64,000 nt of DNA. Source: an uncultured Collinsella sp. (GTDB lineage: Bacteria > Actinomycetota > Coriobacteriia > Coriobacteriales > Coriobacteriaceae). Numbering within the stretch: the stretch's first letter is position 1; the number at the start of each line of letters is the position of its first letter. The DNA lies in NCBI GenBank assembly GCA_958413895.1, contig CATYVQ010000015.1, forward strand, positions 1 through 64,000, read 5' to 3'. A model generated the notes under the pieces. That model saw only the letters and a list, made by a program, of their open reading frames with translations, was not told the origin of the DNA and searched no databases. Positions 46,416-54,562 of this stretch are shown piece after piece. The position numbers and the translations under genes were made by a program.

Positions 46416-48327
46416 GGCAACGACCGCCGAGCGCGCGCTCAACCGCAAGGGTGGCACCATGTCGCGCCTCATCAAGACGCTCTTTGGCTTCTACCCCGTG
46501 CTTTTGCCCCTCGTCGTCGTCGGCGTGGTGCTCTGCGCCATCATCAACTCCATCGGCGCGACCTTCCTTCAGAGCGCCCTGCAGATTATTAGCGAATCGT
46601 GGCAGTCGGGCGATTGGGAAGCTGCACAGCCCAAGATCGCACAGCTCGTGACCACCCTCGCCTGCATCTACGGCGTCGGCATCCTGTCCTCGCTGTTCTG
46701 GAACCGCGCCATGGCCATCGTCACGCAGGGCTCGCTCGAGAAGCTGCGCGAGAAGATGTTCAACCGCATGCAGGACCTGCCGATTCGCTACTTCGACACG
46801 CACCAGCGCGGCGACATCATGAGCCACTACACCAACGACATCGACACGCTGCGCCAGATGATCAGCCAGTCGCTGCCCAACCTGCTCATGACGACCATCG
46901 TCATCGTCACGGTGTTCTTTATCATGCTGTACTACAGCGTTTGGATGTGCCTGGTCATTGTGGCAGGCGTCGCCTTTATGACCTTTATGACCAAGCTGCT
47001 CGGCTCCAGCTCCGCGCGCTTCTTTATTGCGCAGCAGACCGAGCTCGGCGTTGTCGAGGGCCATATCGAGGAAGTCATGAACGGCCAGAAGGTCGTCAAG
47101 GCATTCTGCCACGAGTCTGCCGCCGAGGCCGATTTTGACGAGCGCAACGAAAAGCTCTTCGAGGTCTCGCAGAAGGCCAACATGTACGCCAACATCCTCA
47201 TGCCCATCCTTATGAACCTGGGCAACCTGCTCTACGTGCTGGTCGCACTGGCAGGCGGCATTTTCCTGGCGCTGGGCGTGCCCAACCTGAGCATCTCGGG
47301 CATGGCACTGTCCATCGCCGTCGTGGTGCCGTTCCTCAACATGACCAAGCAGTTCTGCGGACAGATCGGCCAGATCTCGCAGCAGATCAACGCCGTGGTC
47401 ATGGGCCTCGCCGGCGCCGACCGTATCTTTGAGCTCATCGACGAGAAGCCCGAGGCCGACGAGGGCTATGTGACGCTCGTCAACGCTCAGGTGAACCCCG
47501 ACACCTGGCAGCTCGAGGAGGCCGACCACCACACCGGCATGTGGGCGTGGAAACATCCGCACCGCGCAACCGGCGAGATCGAGTACGTGCCGCTGCGCGG
47601 CGACCTGGTCATGGACAACGTCGACTTTGGCTACACGCCCGACCACGAGGTGTTGCACGGCGTGTCCGTGTTTGCCAAGCCGGGCCAGAAGGTCGCGTTT
47701 GTCGGCGCCACCGGTGCCGGCAAGACGACCATCACCAACCTCATCAACCGCTTCTATGACATTGCCGACGGCAAGATCCGCTACGACGGCATCAACGTCA
47801 ACAAGATCCGCAAGGCAGACCTGCGCCGCTCGCTGGGCGTGGTGCTGCAGGACGTGAACCTGTTCACCGGCACCGTGATGGATAACATCCGCTACGGCAA
47901 CCTGGACGCCACCGACGAGGAGTGCATCGCGGCGGCCAAGCTCGCGGGCGCGGATGACTTTATCACCCGCCTGCCCGACGGCTACGACACCATGCTCACC
48001 GGCAACGGCGCGCAGCTGTCGCAGGGCCAGCGTCAGCTGATTTCGATCGCACGCGCCGCCGTCGCCGATCCGCCGGCAATGATTCTGGACGAGGCCACGT
48101 CGAGCATTGACACCCGCACCGAGGCTATCGTGCAGGCCGGCATGGACAAGCTCATGGAGGGCCGCACGACATTTGTCATCGCGCACCGCCTGTCCACCGT
48201 GCGCAACTCCGACGCGATCATCTGCCTGGACCACGGCCGCATCATCGAGCGCGGCAACCACGACGAGCTGATCGCCAAGCGCGGGTATTACTACCAGCTC
48301 TATACCGGAGCGTTTGAGCTGGAGTAG
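46408..48327 (+). CDS. ABC exporter half-transporter, catalytic partner
   Basis: Second half of the exporter: about 330 residues of membrane domain followed by the ATPase with canonical Walker A VGATGAGKTTITN and Walker B MILDEATSSIDT with catalytic Glu. The signature is LSQGQRQL, the altered form seen in catalytic partners of such pairs. There is an extra segment of about 60 residues between the two domains. The start is the ATG at 46408 with GGAAGGAGG upstream, overlapping the first gene by eight bases. About 639 residues. Confidence 0.93.
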   Translation: MSKATTAERALNRKGGTMSRLIKTLFGFYPVLLPLVVVGVVLCAIINSIGATFLQSALQIISESWQSGDWEAAQPKIAQLVTTLACIYGVGILSSLFWNRAMAIVTQGSLEKLREKMFNRMQDLPIRYFDTHQRGDIMSHYTNDIDTLRQMISQSLPNLLMTTIVIVTVFFIMLYYSVWMCLVIVAGVAFMTFMTKLLGSSSARFFIAQQTELGVVEGHIEEVMNGQKVVKAFCHESAAEADFDERNEKLFEVSQKANMYANILMPILMNLGNLLYVLVALAGGIFLALGVPNLSISGMALSIAVVVPFLNMTKQFCGQIGQISQQINAVVMGLAGADRIFELIDEKPEADEGYVTLVNAQVNPDTWQLEEADHHTGMWAWKHPHRATGEIEYVPLRGDLVMDNVDFGYTPDHEVLHGVSVFAKPGQKVAFVGATGAGKTTITNLINRFYDIADGKIRYDGINVNKIRKADLRRSLGVVLQDVNLFTGTVMDNIRYGNLDATDEECIAAAKLAGADDFITRLPDGYDTMLTGNGAQLSQGQRQLISIARAAVADPPAMILDEATSSIDTRTEAIVQAGMDKLMEGRTTFVIAHRLSTVRNSDAIICLDHGRIIERGNHDELIAKRGYYYQLYTGAFELE

Positions 48328-48451
48328 TTCGGCCCGCCGAGATGGCCGATTTGCTGCTCATTCGTCGGGCATGACCCTAAGGTCAATGCCCTCCTCTTTC
48401 GGGGCAAATCGACTCATCTCAACGACCCAAACACAATGCGCCGCAACGAAT

Positions 48452-48487
48452 AAAGCCTCCGCAGCCACACGAGCTGCGGAGGCTTTT
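48452..48487. terminator. Bidirectional terminator
   Basis: AAAGCCTCCGCAG and CTGCGGAGGCTTTT form a 13-bp stem; A/T runs on both sides make it suitable for the plus-strand exporter operon and the converging GGDEF gene. Confidence 0.88.
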
Positions 48488-48507
48488 CTATGCCCTTTGT
48501 TACAAGC

Positions 48508-49599
48508 TTACCGTTCCTCGCGTTGCAGCCCGGCTGCCTCAGCTGTCTTTACGCGGTTCTTGTCGATGTACATGTTTTTGTCGGCCTGGGAAAAGAGCTC
48601 GCGCATCGTAGGCGGTTCGTCAAAATCACTGGAAAGCGCGTAGCCCACCGCATAGCTGATAGGCATGTCGGGGTGAGCCTCGGAATACTCGTTCACGTTC
48701 GCACGAACCCGAGCGAGACAGGACTCCACGGCAGCTCGATCGGCATCCCGCAGCACCGCGATAAACTCATCGCCACCGTCGCGGCCCACAAAGCAGGTCT
48801 CGGACGCCACGCACCCCAGCTGCTGGGCAAAAGAACGGATGTATTCGTCGCCCTTCTCGTGGCCGAAGTTGTTATTGACCGTATGCAGATTGTTAAGGTC
48901 GAAGACGCACACCGCAACGGGCGCCTCCGCGGAGACAGGCCGCTCCTGCCCCAAGATCTCCTCGCACTTGTTCTTGTTGGGCAGTCCCGTGGCTTCGTCG
49001 AGATAGACTTTGCTCTGCAGCTCGCGGTTGAGCGCGGCAGTGCGCACCGCGCGAACAAGTTCGACCGCAAAGGTCGCCACCAAGCCCACGATGTCGATGA
49101 TCACCAAGCCCTCGAGATAGTTGAGCGCCGACGCCTTCTCCTGAGAGTAGTCCTCTGCGAGTCGCGTAGCATCGTCGCAAATGCCAAAGAACTCCTCGCT
49201 CATGGAGATGATGTCGGTGCTCTCGTAGCCGACTTCGCGCACGCGGCTAATCTCGGCGCAAAGCTCATCATAATAATTTGCAAGCTCGGTCATCTTTGCC
49301 TGATACTCATCGTCGTCGAGACGGACGAGGTTGAGGTCGTCACTTCCGTAACGCAAACCGTTGATGTATGAATCCACGGCTTTGAGCAGGTCATCTTGAG
49401 GCTGGCCCGCGTCCTCGAGCTTAACGATTCGCTGCGTGGTACCGCGCACCAGACCGGCGTAGTTGACCACGCGCGCCGTGCCCTGGATATCGGAGACGAG
49501 CAGCATAACATTAATGAAGAAGAAGATGAGAACTGCCGTGAGCACCATCATGAGCAGGCGCATCGCCCGACTGGCTTTCTTGGCGACAGAAGCATTCAC
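48508..49599 (-). CDS. Membrane-anchored GGDEF protein (probable diguanylate cyclase)
   Basis: Two membrane helices (residues about 10-33 and 165-190) enclose an extracellular four-helix-type sensor region; the C-terminal GGDEF domain follows with an intact RDGGDEFIAV active site and the preceding DLNNLHTVNNNFGHEKGDEY. Expected to make c-di-GMP from GTP. The usual product-inhibition RxxD a few residues before GGDEF is not seen. The start is a GTG at 49599 preceded by GAGGAG. About 363 residues. Monocistronic. Confidence 0.9.
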   Translation of the reverse strand: MNASVAKKASRAMRLLMMVLTAVLIFFFINVMLLVSDIQGTARVVNYAGLVRGTTQRIVKLEDAGQPQDDLLKAVDSYINGLRYGSDDLNLVRLDDDEYQAKMTELANYYDELCAEISRVREVGYESTDIISMSEEFFGICDDATRLAEDYSQEKASALNYLEGLVIIDIVGLVATFAVELVRAVRTAALNRELQSKVYLDEATGLPNKNKCEEILGQERPVSAEAPVAVCVFDLNNLHTVNNNFGHEKGDEYIRSFAQQLGCVASETCFVGRDGGDEFIAVLRDADRAAVESCLARVRANVNEYSEAHPDMPISYAVGYALSSDFDEPPTMRELFSQADKNMYIDKNRVKTAEAAGLQREER

Positions 49600-49718
49600 A
49601 AGTTCACTCCTCAAATGACAAAAGTGCAGGTAGCACACAGTGTGCTGAAATTCACGTGAGGTCAACTCTACCAGATGATTTTTCTAGGACGGGGATTAAA
49701 GAATCATCGACACGATAG

Positions 49719-50597
49719 CTATTTGAGAAGTTGTGCCATAGCGTTGACGAATTTTTGGACTTGGAGGGTGGGCTCGAGCGGGTAGTGCAGAAAGACCGGC
49801 ACCTCGCGGCCGCACAGGAACGGCACGCCCACAAAGGCTGGGTGCACCCCCGACCACGCTCCGCAGGTGAGCACCGCGTCGCCCTTTTCCTCCGCCTCGT
49901 TAAAGAGCGCAAAGTCAAAGCTGTCCACGTCGATCACGTCAACGCCGCCGTCGGCCAGAAGGTCGATGCGCAGACTGTCCATTGCGTCGTTGCCGTGACG
50001 GAGCACGCGCAGGCGCATGCCCTCTAAGTCGGCAACCGTGATGCGCGTCTTGCGCGCCAGCGGGCTCGTACGCGGCAGGTCGATATAAAACGGCACGTTA
50101 ACGATGCGGAGCTTTTGGCAGGCATCACCCCAGCGTGGGGTCGAAAAACTCGACTGCACTACATCCACCTCGCGACCAAGGCTGCGCATGACGGATTCGC
50201 GCTCGTCATAGAGGTCGCTTACCGGCACGATCTCAAATCGCAGCGACGGTTCCAGATCGTGAATGTCCGACCACATCGACAGCGTTTGGCGCCCCGGGCA
50301 CATCATCGACACGCCCAGACGCACGGCACCGCCATCGCCCGCCGCGCGTCTGGCACGGCGCAGCGCGTCCTCGGACTGCCGCATGATCGAGCGCGCGTCG
50401 TCCACCAGCAGGGCGCCGGCCGGCGTCACTTTAACGCCCGAGTGCGAGCGTTCGAACAGCATGATGCCAAACTCGGCCTCAAATCCCGACACCTGTTTGA
50501 CGAGCGCCGGAGTCGACACGCGCAATTTTGCCGCCGCCCGTGAGAAGCTTCCCAGCTCCGCGGCGGCCGATATGGCCTCGAGTCGTCGATCGTACAC
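49719..50597 (-). CDS. LysR-family transcriptional regulator
   Basis: N-terminal helix-turn-helix (LEAISAAAELGSFSRAAAKLRVS, then ALVKQVSGFEAEFGIMLFERS) and a substrate-binding effector domain. The start is GTG at 50597 with GGAG six bases upstream. About 292 residues. It is divergent from the SDR-MFS-Gfo/Idh cassette and is probably its regulator, responding to the transported substrate or a metabolite. Confidence 0.92.
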   Translation of the reverse strand: MYDRRLEAISAAAELGSFSRAAAKLRVSTPALVKQVSGFEAEFGIMLFERSHSGVKVTPAGALLVDDARSIMRQSEDALRRARRAAGDGGAVRLGVSMMCPGRQTLSMWSDIHDLEPSLRFEIVPVSDLYDERESVMRSLGREVDVVQSSFSTPRWGDACQKLRIVNVPFYIDLPRTSPLARKTRITVADLEGMRLRVLRHGNDAMDSLRIDLLADGGVDVIDVDSFDFALFNEAEEKGDAVLTCGAWSGVHPAFVGVPFLCGREVPVFLHYPLEPTLQVQKFVNAMAQLLK

Positions 50598-50830
50598 GTC
50601 AATCTCCTGTTTCCAGACGCATGGCAATGAACTACCGAAGGGGGTCGTTTTGGCAGGTCACGCGCTCAATTGAGAAAAAACTGCATCGCACGGTGTAAAC
50701 CTACAGTTAACGCCATTCTAACAAATATGCAATTCACCTGCGCAAATGCAAAGCATACGATAACCAGCGAAAACCACGTGGGTCGATTAATGGGAGCGAC
50801 CCACCGGGAGGCACAAGAAGGGAAGTTCCT
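50598..50830. promoter_or_regulatory. Divergent control region between LysR and the SDR operon
   Basis: Contains AT-rich sequence with TGCAAATGCA-like T-N11-A words suited to LysR binding near 50728-50755, and a 7-bp hairpin TGGGTCG...CGACCCA (50779-50803) in the presumed 5' leader just before the SDR ribosome binding site. Confidence 0.5.
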
Positions 50831-51712
50831 ATGAGCAATTGGCTTAAGCTCGAGGGCGATGTCTGCGCCGTGACTGGCGCGCTCGGCGGTATGGGCGTCG
50901 AGATTTGCCGCGAGTTCGCCCGCAACGGCGCCAACGTCGTCCTGCTCGACCTGGACGAAGAGAAGGTCAAGGCCGCTGCCGCCGACCTCGCCGCTGAGTT
51001 TGGCATCCATGCCGAGGGTTACAAGATGAACGCCACCGACGAGGCCGAGGTTCAGGCTGCCGTCGACGCCACCATCGCCGACTTCGGCCGCGTCGACGTT
51101 CTCGTCAACACCGCCGGCATCCTGCGCTTCGCCGCCATGGAGGACCTGCCGCTGAGCGACTGGGAGCAGGTGCTCAACGTCAACCTCACCGGCTACTTCA
51201 TCACCTCGCAGCGTTTTGGTCGCGAGATGATCAAGGCCGGCCAGGGCCGCCTGGTGCACATCTCGACCGTCGCCAGCCACTCCCCCGAGACGTTCTCGGG
51301 CGTGTACAGCTCCACCAAGGCGGGCGTCAACATGATGTCCAAGATGCTCGCCGCCGAGTGGGGCCCCTACGGCGTCCGCTCCAACTGCGTCGAGCCCTGC
51401 TTCGTTAAGACCCCGATGTCGGCCAACTTCTACGCCGACCCCGAGGTCGAAAAGAGCCGCAGCCGCCTGATCGCCACGCGCCGCATCGGCGAGGTCAGCG
51501 ATATCGCCAACGCCGTCATGTTCCTGGCGTCCAAGCGCTCGGACTTTACCACCGGCGACGCCATCAAGGTCGACGGCGGCTTCTCCAACATGATGGGCGA
51601 CCTCACCGCCAAACCCGGCGGCCGTCGCGCCTATGCCGACAACTACCTTAAGAACAAGGGTGTCGAGCTCTGGTCCGATGAGTCCGGCGTCGCCAAGCCG
51701 ACTGACCAGTAA
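50831..51712 (+). CDS. Short-chain dehydrogenase/reductase
   Basis: Classical SDR: NAD(P)-binding TGALGGMGVE, a structural NTAG motif (VNTAGIL), catalytic Ser in HISTVAS, Tyr and Lys in GVYSSTKAG. DLDEEK after the second strand suggests an aspartate that favours NAD(H). 293 residues, longer than the typical 250 because of a C-terminal extension. First gene of the cassette. The substrate is unknown; a sugar acid or polyol is plausible from the company it keeps. Confidence 0.9.
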   Translation: MSNWLKLEGDVCAVTGALGGMGVEICREFARNGANVVLLDLDEEKVKAAAADLAAEFGIHAEGYKMNATDEAEVQAAVDATIADFGRVDVLVNTAGILRFAAMEDLPLSDWEQVLNVNLTGYFITSQRFGREMIKAGQGRLVHISTVASHSPETFSGVYSSTKAGVNMMSKMLAAEWGPYGVRSNCVEPCFVKTPMSANFYADPEVEKSRSRLIATRRIGEVSDIANAVMFLASKRSDFTTGDAIKVDGGFSNMMGDLTAKPGGRRAYADNYLKNKGVELWSDESGVAKPTDQ

Positions 51713-51777
51713 ACCAACCTAACAGGGAGGCCCGCGGACACGCCCGCTCCTCCCCCGTATCGATTAGAAAGAGTCCA

Positions 51778-53034
51778 ATGGCTTCCACCAACTCCAACAA
51801 GGGTCGCGCCGTCGTGCTTTCCGCCGCGTGCGTCACCATGTTCTTCATCAGCTCCATCGCGCTGTATTCCGTCGTGAGCAAGAACCTGCTCGCCGTCTAC
51901 CCCGAGTGGTCCAGCGCCCTTACCTGGGCGTTCCCGGTCTTTCAGACCATCATGGCCGTGACGGGCATCTTCGCCGGCCGTATCTCCGATAAGATCGGCC
52001 CGCGCAACGTCGTGATCGCCGCCGCTGTGTGCTACGGCCTGGGCTGGTTTATGTCCGGCACCGTCACCGAGCCGTGGCAGTTCTACCTGTGGTTCTCGCT
52101 CGTCGCCGCCATCGGCAACGGCCTGGGCTACAACCCGGCACTCACCACCGGCCAAAAGTGGTTCATCGACAAAAAGGGCCTTGCCTCCGGCATCACCCTG
52201 GCCGCTTCGACCGCCGGCCCCGCCGTGCTGTCCCCGGTGCTCGCCTCGCTGCTCATCCCAAGCCTGGGAATCTTTGGCGCCCTTAAGGCGCTCGGCGTCA
52301 TCTTCTTTGTGATGATCGCCGCCTCCGCCCTGTTCCTGAAGGCCCCCGAGGCCGGTTGGCTGCCCGAGGGCTTCGAGGCCCCCAAGGGCGGCGCGCACGC
52401 CGGCACCTTCGGCGACCTCACCCCGGGCGAAATGGTCAAGACCCCGCGCTTCTGGGTTCTCATCATCACCTTCGCCTTTGCCGCCACCGCCGGCACGCTG
52501 CTCGTCGGCAAGGTTGCCTCCATCGCCGCCGTCCAGCTCTTCGCCGACCCCACGAGCGCCGCGGCCGTCGCCCTCGGCGGTGTGGTGGTCTCCGTCAACA
52601 CCTGCGCCAACCTGGTTGGCCGTCTGTCCTTTGGCCAGATCATCGACAAGCTCGGCGCCTATAAGTCGCTGCTCATCAGCCTTGTCGTGACCATCATCGC
52701 GCTCGTCATCATGTCGATGAGCTTTACGCAGAGCATGTTCTTTGTGGCGCTCGCCCTGCTCGGCTTTAGCTTTGGCGCTCTGCTCGTCATCTACCCGCCG
52801 CTCACCGGTGGCGCCTTTGGCACCAGCAACATCGGCGTCAACTACGGCATCATGTTTTTGGGCTACGCCGCTTCCACCTGGATCAGCCAGCCCATCACCG
52901 CCGTGCTGTATCACGCCGAGGCCGGCAGCGCCGCCTACCAGCAGTCCTTCTACGGCGCCATTGTGATCGCCGCCATCGCCGTCGTGCTCACCGTCTACAT
53001 GATGGTCTCCGACAGCAAGAAGAAGTCCGCCTAG
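51778..53034 (+). CDS. MFS transporter, OFA (oxalate/formate antiporter)-like
   Basis: Twelve-helix MFS protein whose NPALTTGQKWFIDKKGLASG segment resembles the loop of the OFA family, which carries small organic acids. 418 residues. It starts 65 bases after the SDR gene with an AAAGAG site. Substrate prediction is only that it is probably an organic anion linked to the neighbouring oxidoreductases. Confidence 0.87.
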   Translation: MASTNSNKGRAVVLSAACVTMFFISSIALYSVVSKNLLAVYPEWSSALTWAFPVFQTIMAVTGIFAGRISDKIGPRNVVIAAAVCYGLGWFMSGTVTEPWQFYLWFSLVAAIGNGLGYNPALTTGQKWFIDKKGLASGITLAASTAGPAVLSPVLASLLIPSLGIFGALKALGVIFFVMIAASALFLKAPEAGWLPEGFEAPKGGAHAGTFGDLTPGEMVKTPRFWVLIITFAFAATAGTLLVGKVASIAAVQLFADPTSAAAVALGGVVVSVNTCANLVGRLSFGQIIDKLGAYKSLLISLVVTIIALVIMSMSFTQSMFFVALALLGFSFGALLVIYPPLTGGAFGTSNIGVNYGIMFLGYAASTWISQPITAVLYHAEAGSAAYQQSFYGAIVIAAIAVVLTVYMMVSDSKKKSA

Positions 53035-53041
53035 TTTTACC

Positions 53042-53074
53042 GATGCGACGAAGGGACAGCCCCTTTGTCGCATC
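53042..53074. repeat. GCGACAAAGGG-type short hairpin inside the operon
   Basis: GATGCGACGAAGGG-ACAGC-CCCTTTGTCGCATC, 14 bp with one G-T pair. Same type as the hairpins at 39051 and 42426, with C in place of T at one site, and compensated. Confidence 0.82.
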
Positions 53075-53103
53075 CCACCGGTCACCAGTATTAAGGAGTC
53101 GAA

Positions 53104-54144
53104 ATGTCTGAGCTCAACCCCGTCCGCATTGCCGTTATCGGCGCCGGCGCCATGGGCCGCAACCACATCCGCTTTGTCACCGAGGAGCCCGAGGCCGAGC
53201 TCGTCGCCATCGCCGACGCCTTTGAGGGCGCCCGCGCCACGGCCGAGGCCGCCGGCGTGCCGTTTTACACCGATCCCGCCCAGATGATGGACGAGGTCAA
53301 GCCCGAGGCCGTCATCATCGCCACCCCCAACGACCTGCACCTGGGCGTTGCCCGCGAGGCCGTAAAGCGCAACATCGTGCCGCTGGTCGAAAAGCCGATC
53401 TCCAACGATCTCGAGGATGCCCAGGCCTTCGCCGCCGAGGCCGAGACCGCCGGCGTGCCCGTGCTCGTGGGTCAGCACCGTCGCCACAACCCCTTCGTCA
53501 ACAAGGCCAAGGAAATCATCGAGTCCGGCGAGCTGGGCAAGCTCACCGTGTCGAGCTTCCACTACATGATCTATAAGAATGACGAGTATTTCGATGTCGA
53601 GTGGCGCCGCAAGAAGGGTGCCGGCCCGATCCTAGTCAACCTGGTGCACGACGTCGACCTGCTCCGCTACCTGCTGGGCGAGCCCGTTGCCGTCCAGGGT
53701 ATGCAGTCCAGCGCCGCCCGCGGTTTTGAGACCGAGGACTCCGCCGTGGTCAACGTCCGTTTTGCCGACGGCGCGCTCGCGAGCATGACCATCTCTGACG
53801 CCACCGCCAGCCCCTGGAACTGGGAGGCGACCGCTCGCGAGGATCCGCAGTACCGCCCCTTCGACGCCGACGCCTACTTTATCGGCGGCACCAAGGGCGC
53901 CCTTTCGCTGCCCCGCCTGCACCAGTTCTCCTACGACGGCGCCTCTAACTGGCACAAGCCGCTGCAGATGGAGATTCCGGCCGTCGACCCGGCACTGCCG
54001 CACAAGATGCAGCTCAAGCACTTTGTGAAGGTTGTCCGCCGCGAGGTCGAGCCCGTCGTGACCCCCGCCGATAACGTCAAGACGCTCACGCTTCTCAACG
54101 CCATCAAGGAGGCCGCCGAGACCGGCCAGCTCGTCGAGCTGTAA
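53104..54144 (+). CDS. Gfo/Idh/MocA-family oxidoreductase
   Basis: NAD(P)-dependent dehydrogenase. The Rossmann loop is VIGAGAMGRNHIR, the conserved EKPIS is near residue 100 and the catalytic D-x-x-x-H type region is NLVHDVDLLRYLLG. 346 residues. AAGGAG precedes the start. Third gene of the LysR-controlled cassette, so with the SDR it probably makes two redox steps on one carbohydrate-derived compound. Confidence 0.9.
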   Translation: MSELNPVRIAVIGAGAMGRNHIRFVTEEPEAELVAIADAFEGARATAEAAGVPFYTDPAQMMDEVKPEAVIIATPNDLHLGVAREAVKRNIVPLVEKPISNDLEDAQAFAAEAETAGVPVLVGQHRRHNPFVNKAKEIIESGELGKLTVSSFHYMIYKNDEYFDVEWRRKKGAGPILVNLVHDVDLLRYLLGEPVAVQGMQSSAARGFETEDSAVVNVRFADGALASMTISDATASPWNWEATAREDPQYRPFDADAYFIGGTKGALSLPRLHQFSYDGASNWHKPLQMEIPAVDPALPHKMQLKHFVKVVRREVEPVVTPADNVKTLTLLNAIKEAAETGQLVEL

Positions 54145-54315
54145 CGCCTTAAGAGCGGGTCGCGGCAAACTCCCCGCCGAGCGCCTTGGCCCGCCGCCAA
54201 CAAGCCCCTCTTCTTTGCCCCGCGAGCAGCCTCCTGCCCGCGGGGCATTTTGCTACCTTGCCGACGATTATTCTGGAACGAGGCTATTTTGCGCCTCAGC
54301 TTGGTTCGTTCGTCA

Positions 54316-54467
54316 CGAAATGGGCCTATCTACTACGTTTAACCGATCACCCTCAAGCATGCCGAATTTCGCGAGATAAAAACCGCAGGTAAACGGCTTG
54401 CCGACTTTCGGAAAACCCAGGTATGGTCAGCCCCTACGGGTAAAACGTAGTAGATAGGCCGCTTTCG
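54316..54467. repeat. Long inverted repeat between Gfo/Idh and tex genes
   Basis: Arms 54316-54340 and 54443-54467 are inverted copies with a 15-bp perfect core CTATCTACTACGTTT, about 100 bp apart. The 418-bp gap between the two genes holds nothing else that looks coding. Confidence 0.8.
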
Positions 54468-54562
54468 TGGCTCCGCACCAAAACAGTCTTTTTTGGGTGA
54501 AGTGGCGGGTGGTATCCTTGGTAGCCCTGTGCTGCAAACGCACCTTAAACGCAAGGAGTCCC

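Noticed and set aside
46306..48261. 651-residue open frame opposite the second ABC exporter gene
   Set aside because: Antisense shadow of a canonical ABC protein; His/Val/Asp-rich, no domain.
51643..53562. 639-residue open frame opposite the MFS transporter
   Set aside because: Gly/Asp/His-rich antisense shadow of a membrane protein, covering two real genes and an intergenic hairpin.
54145..54562. Possible tRNA in the gene-free interval
   Set aside because: No cloverleaf arms or T-loop sequence could be placed; the visible pairing is one long inverted repeat.
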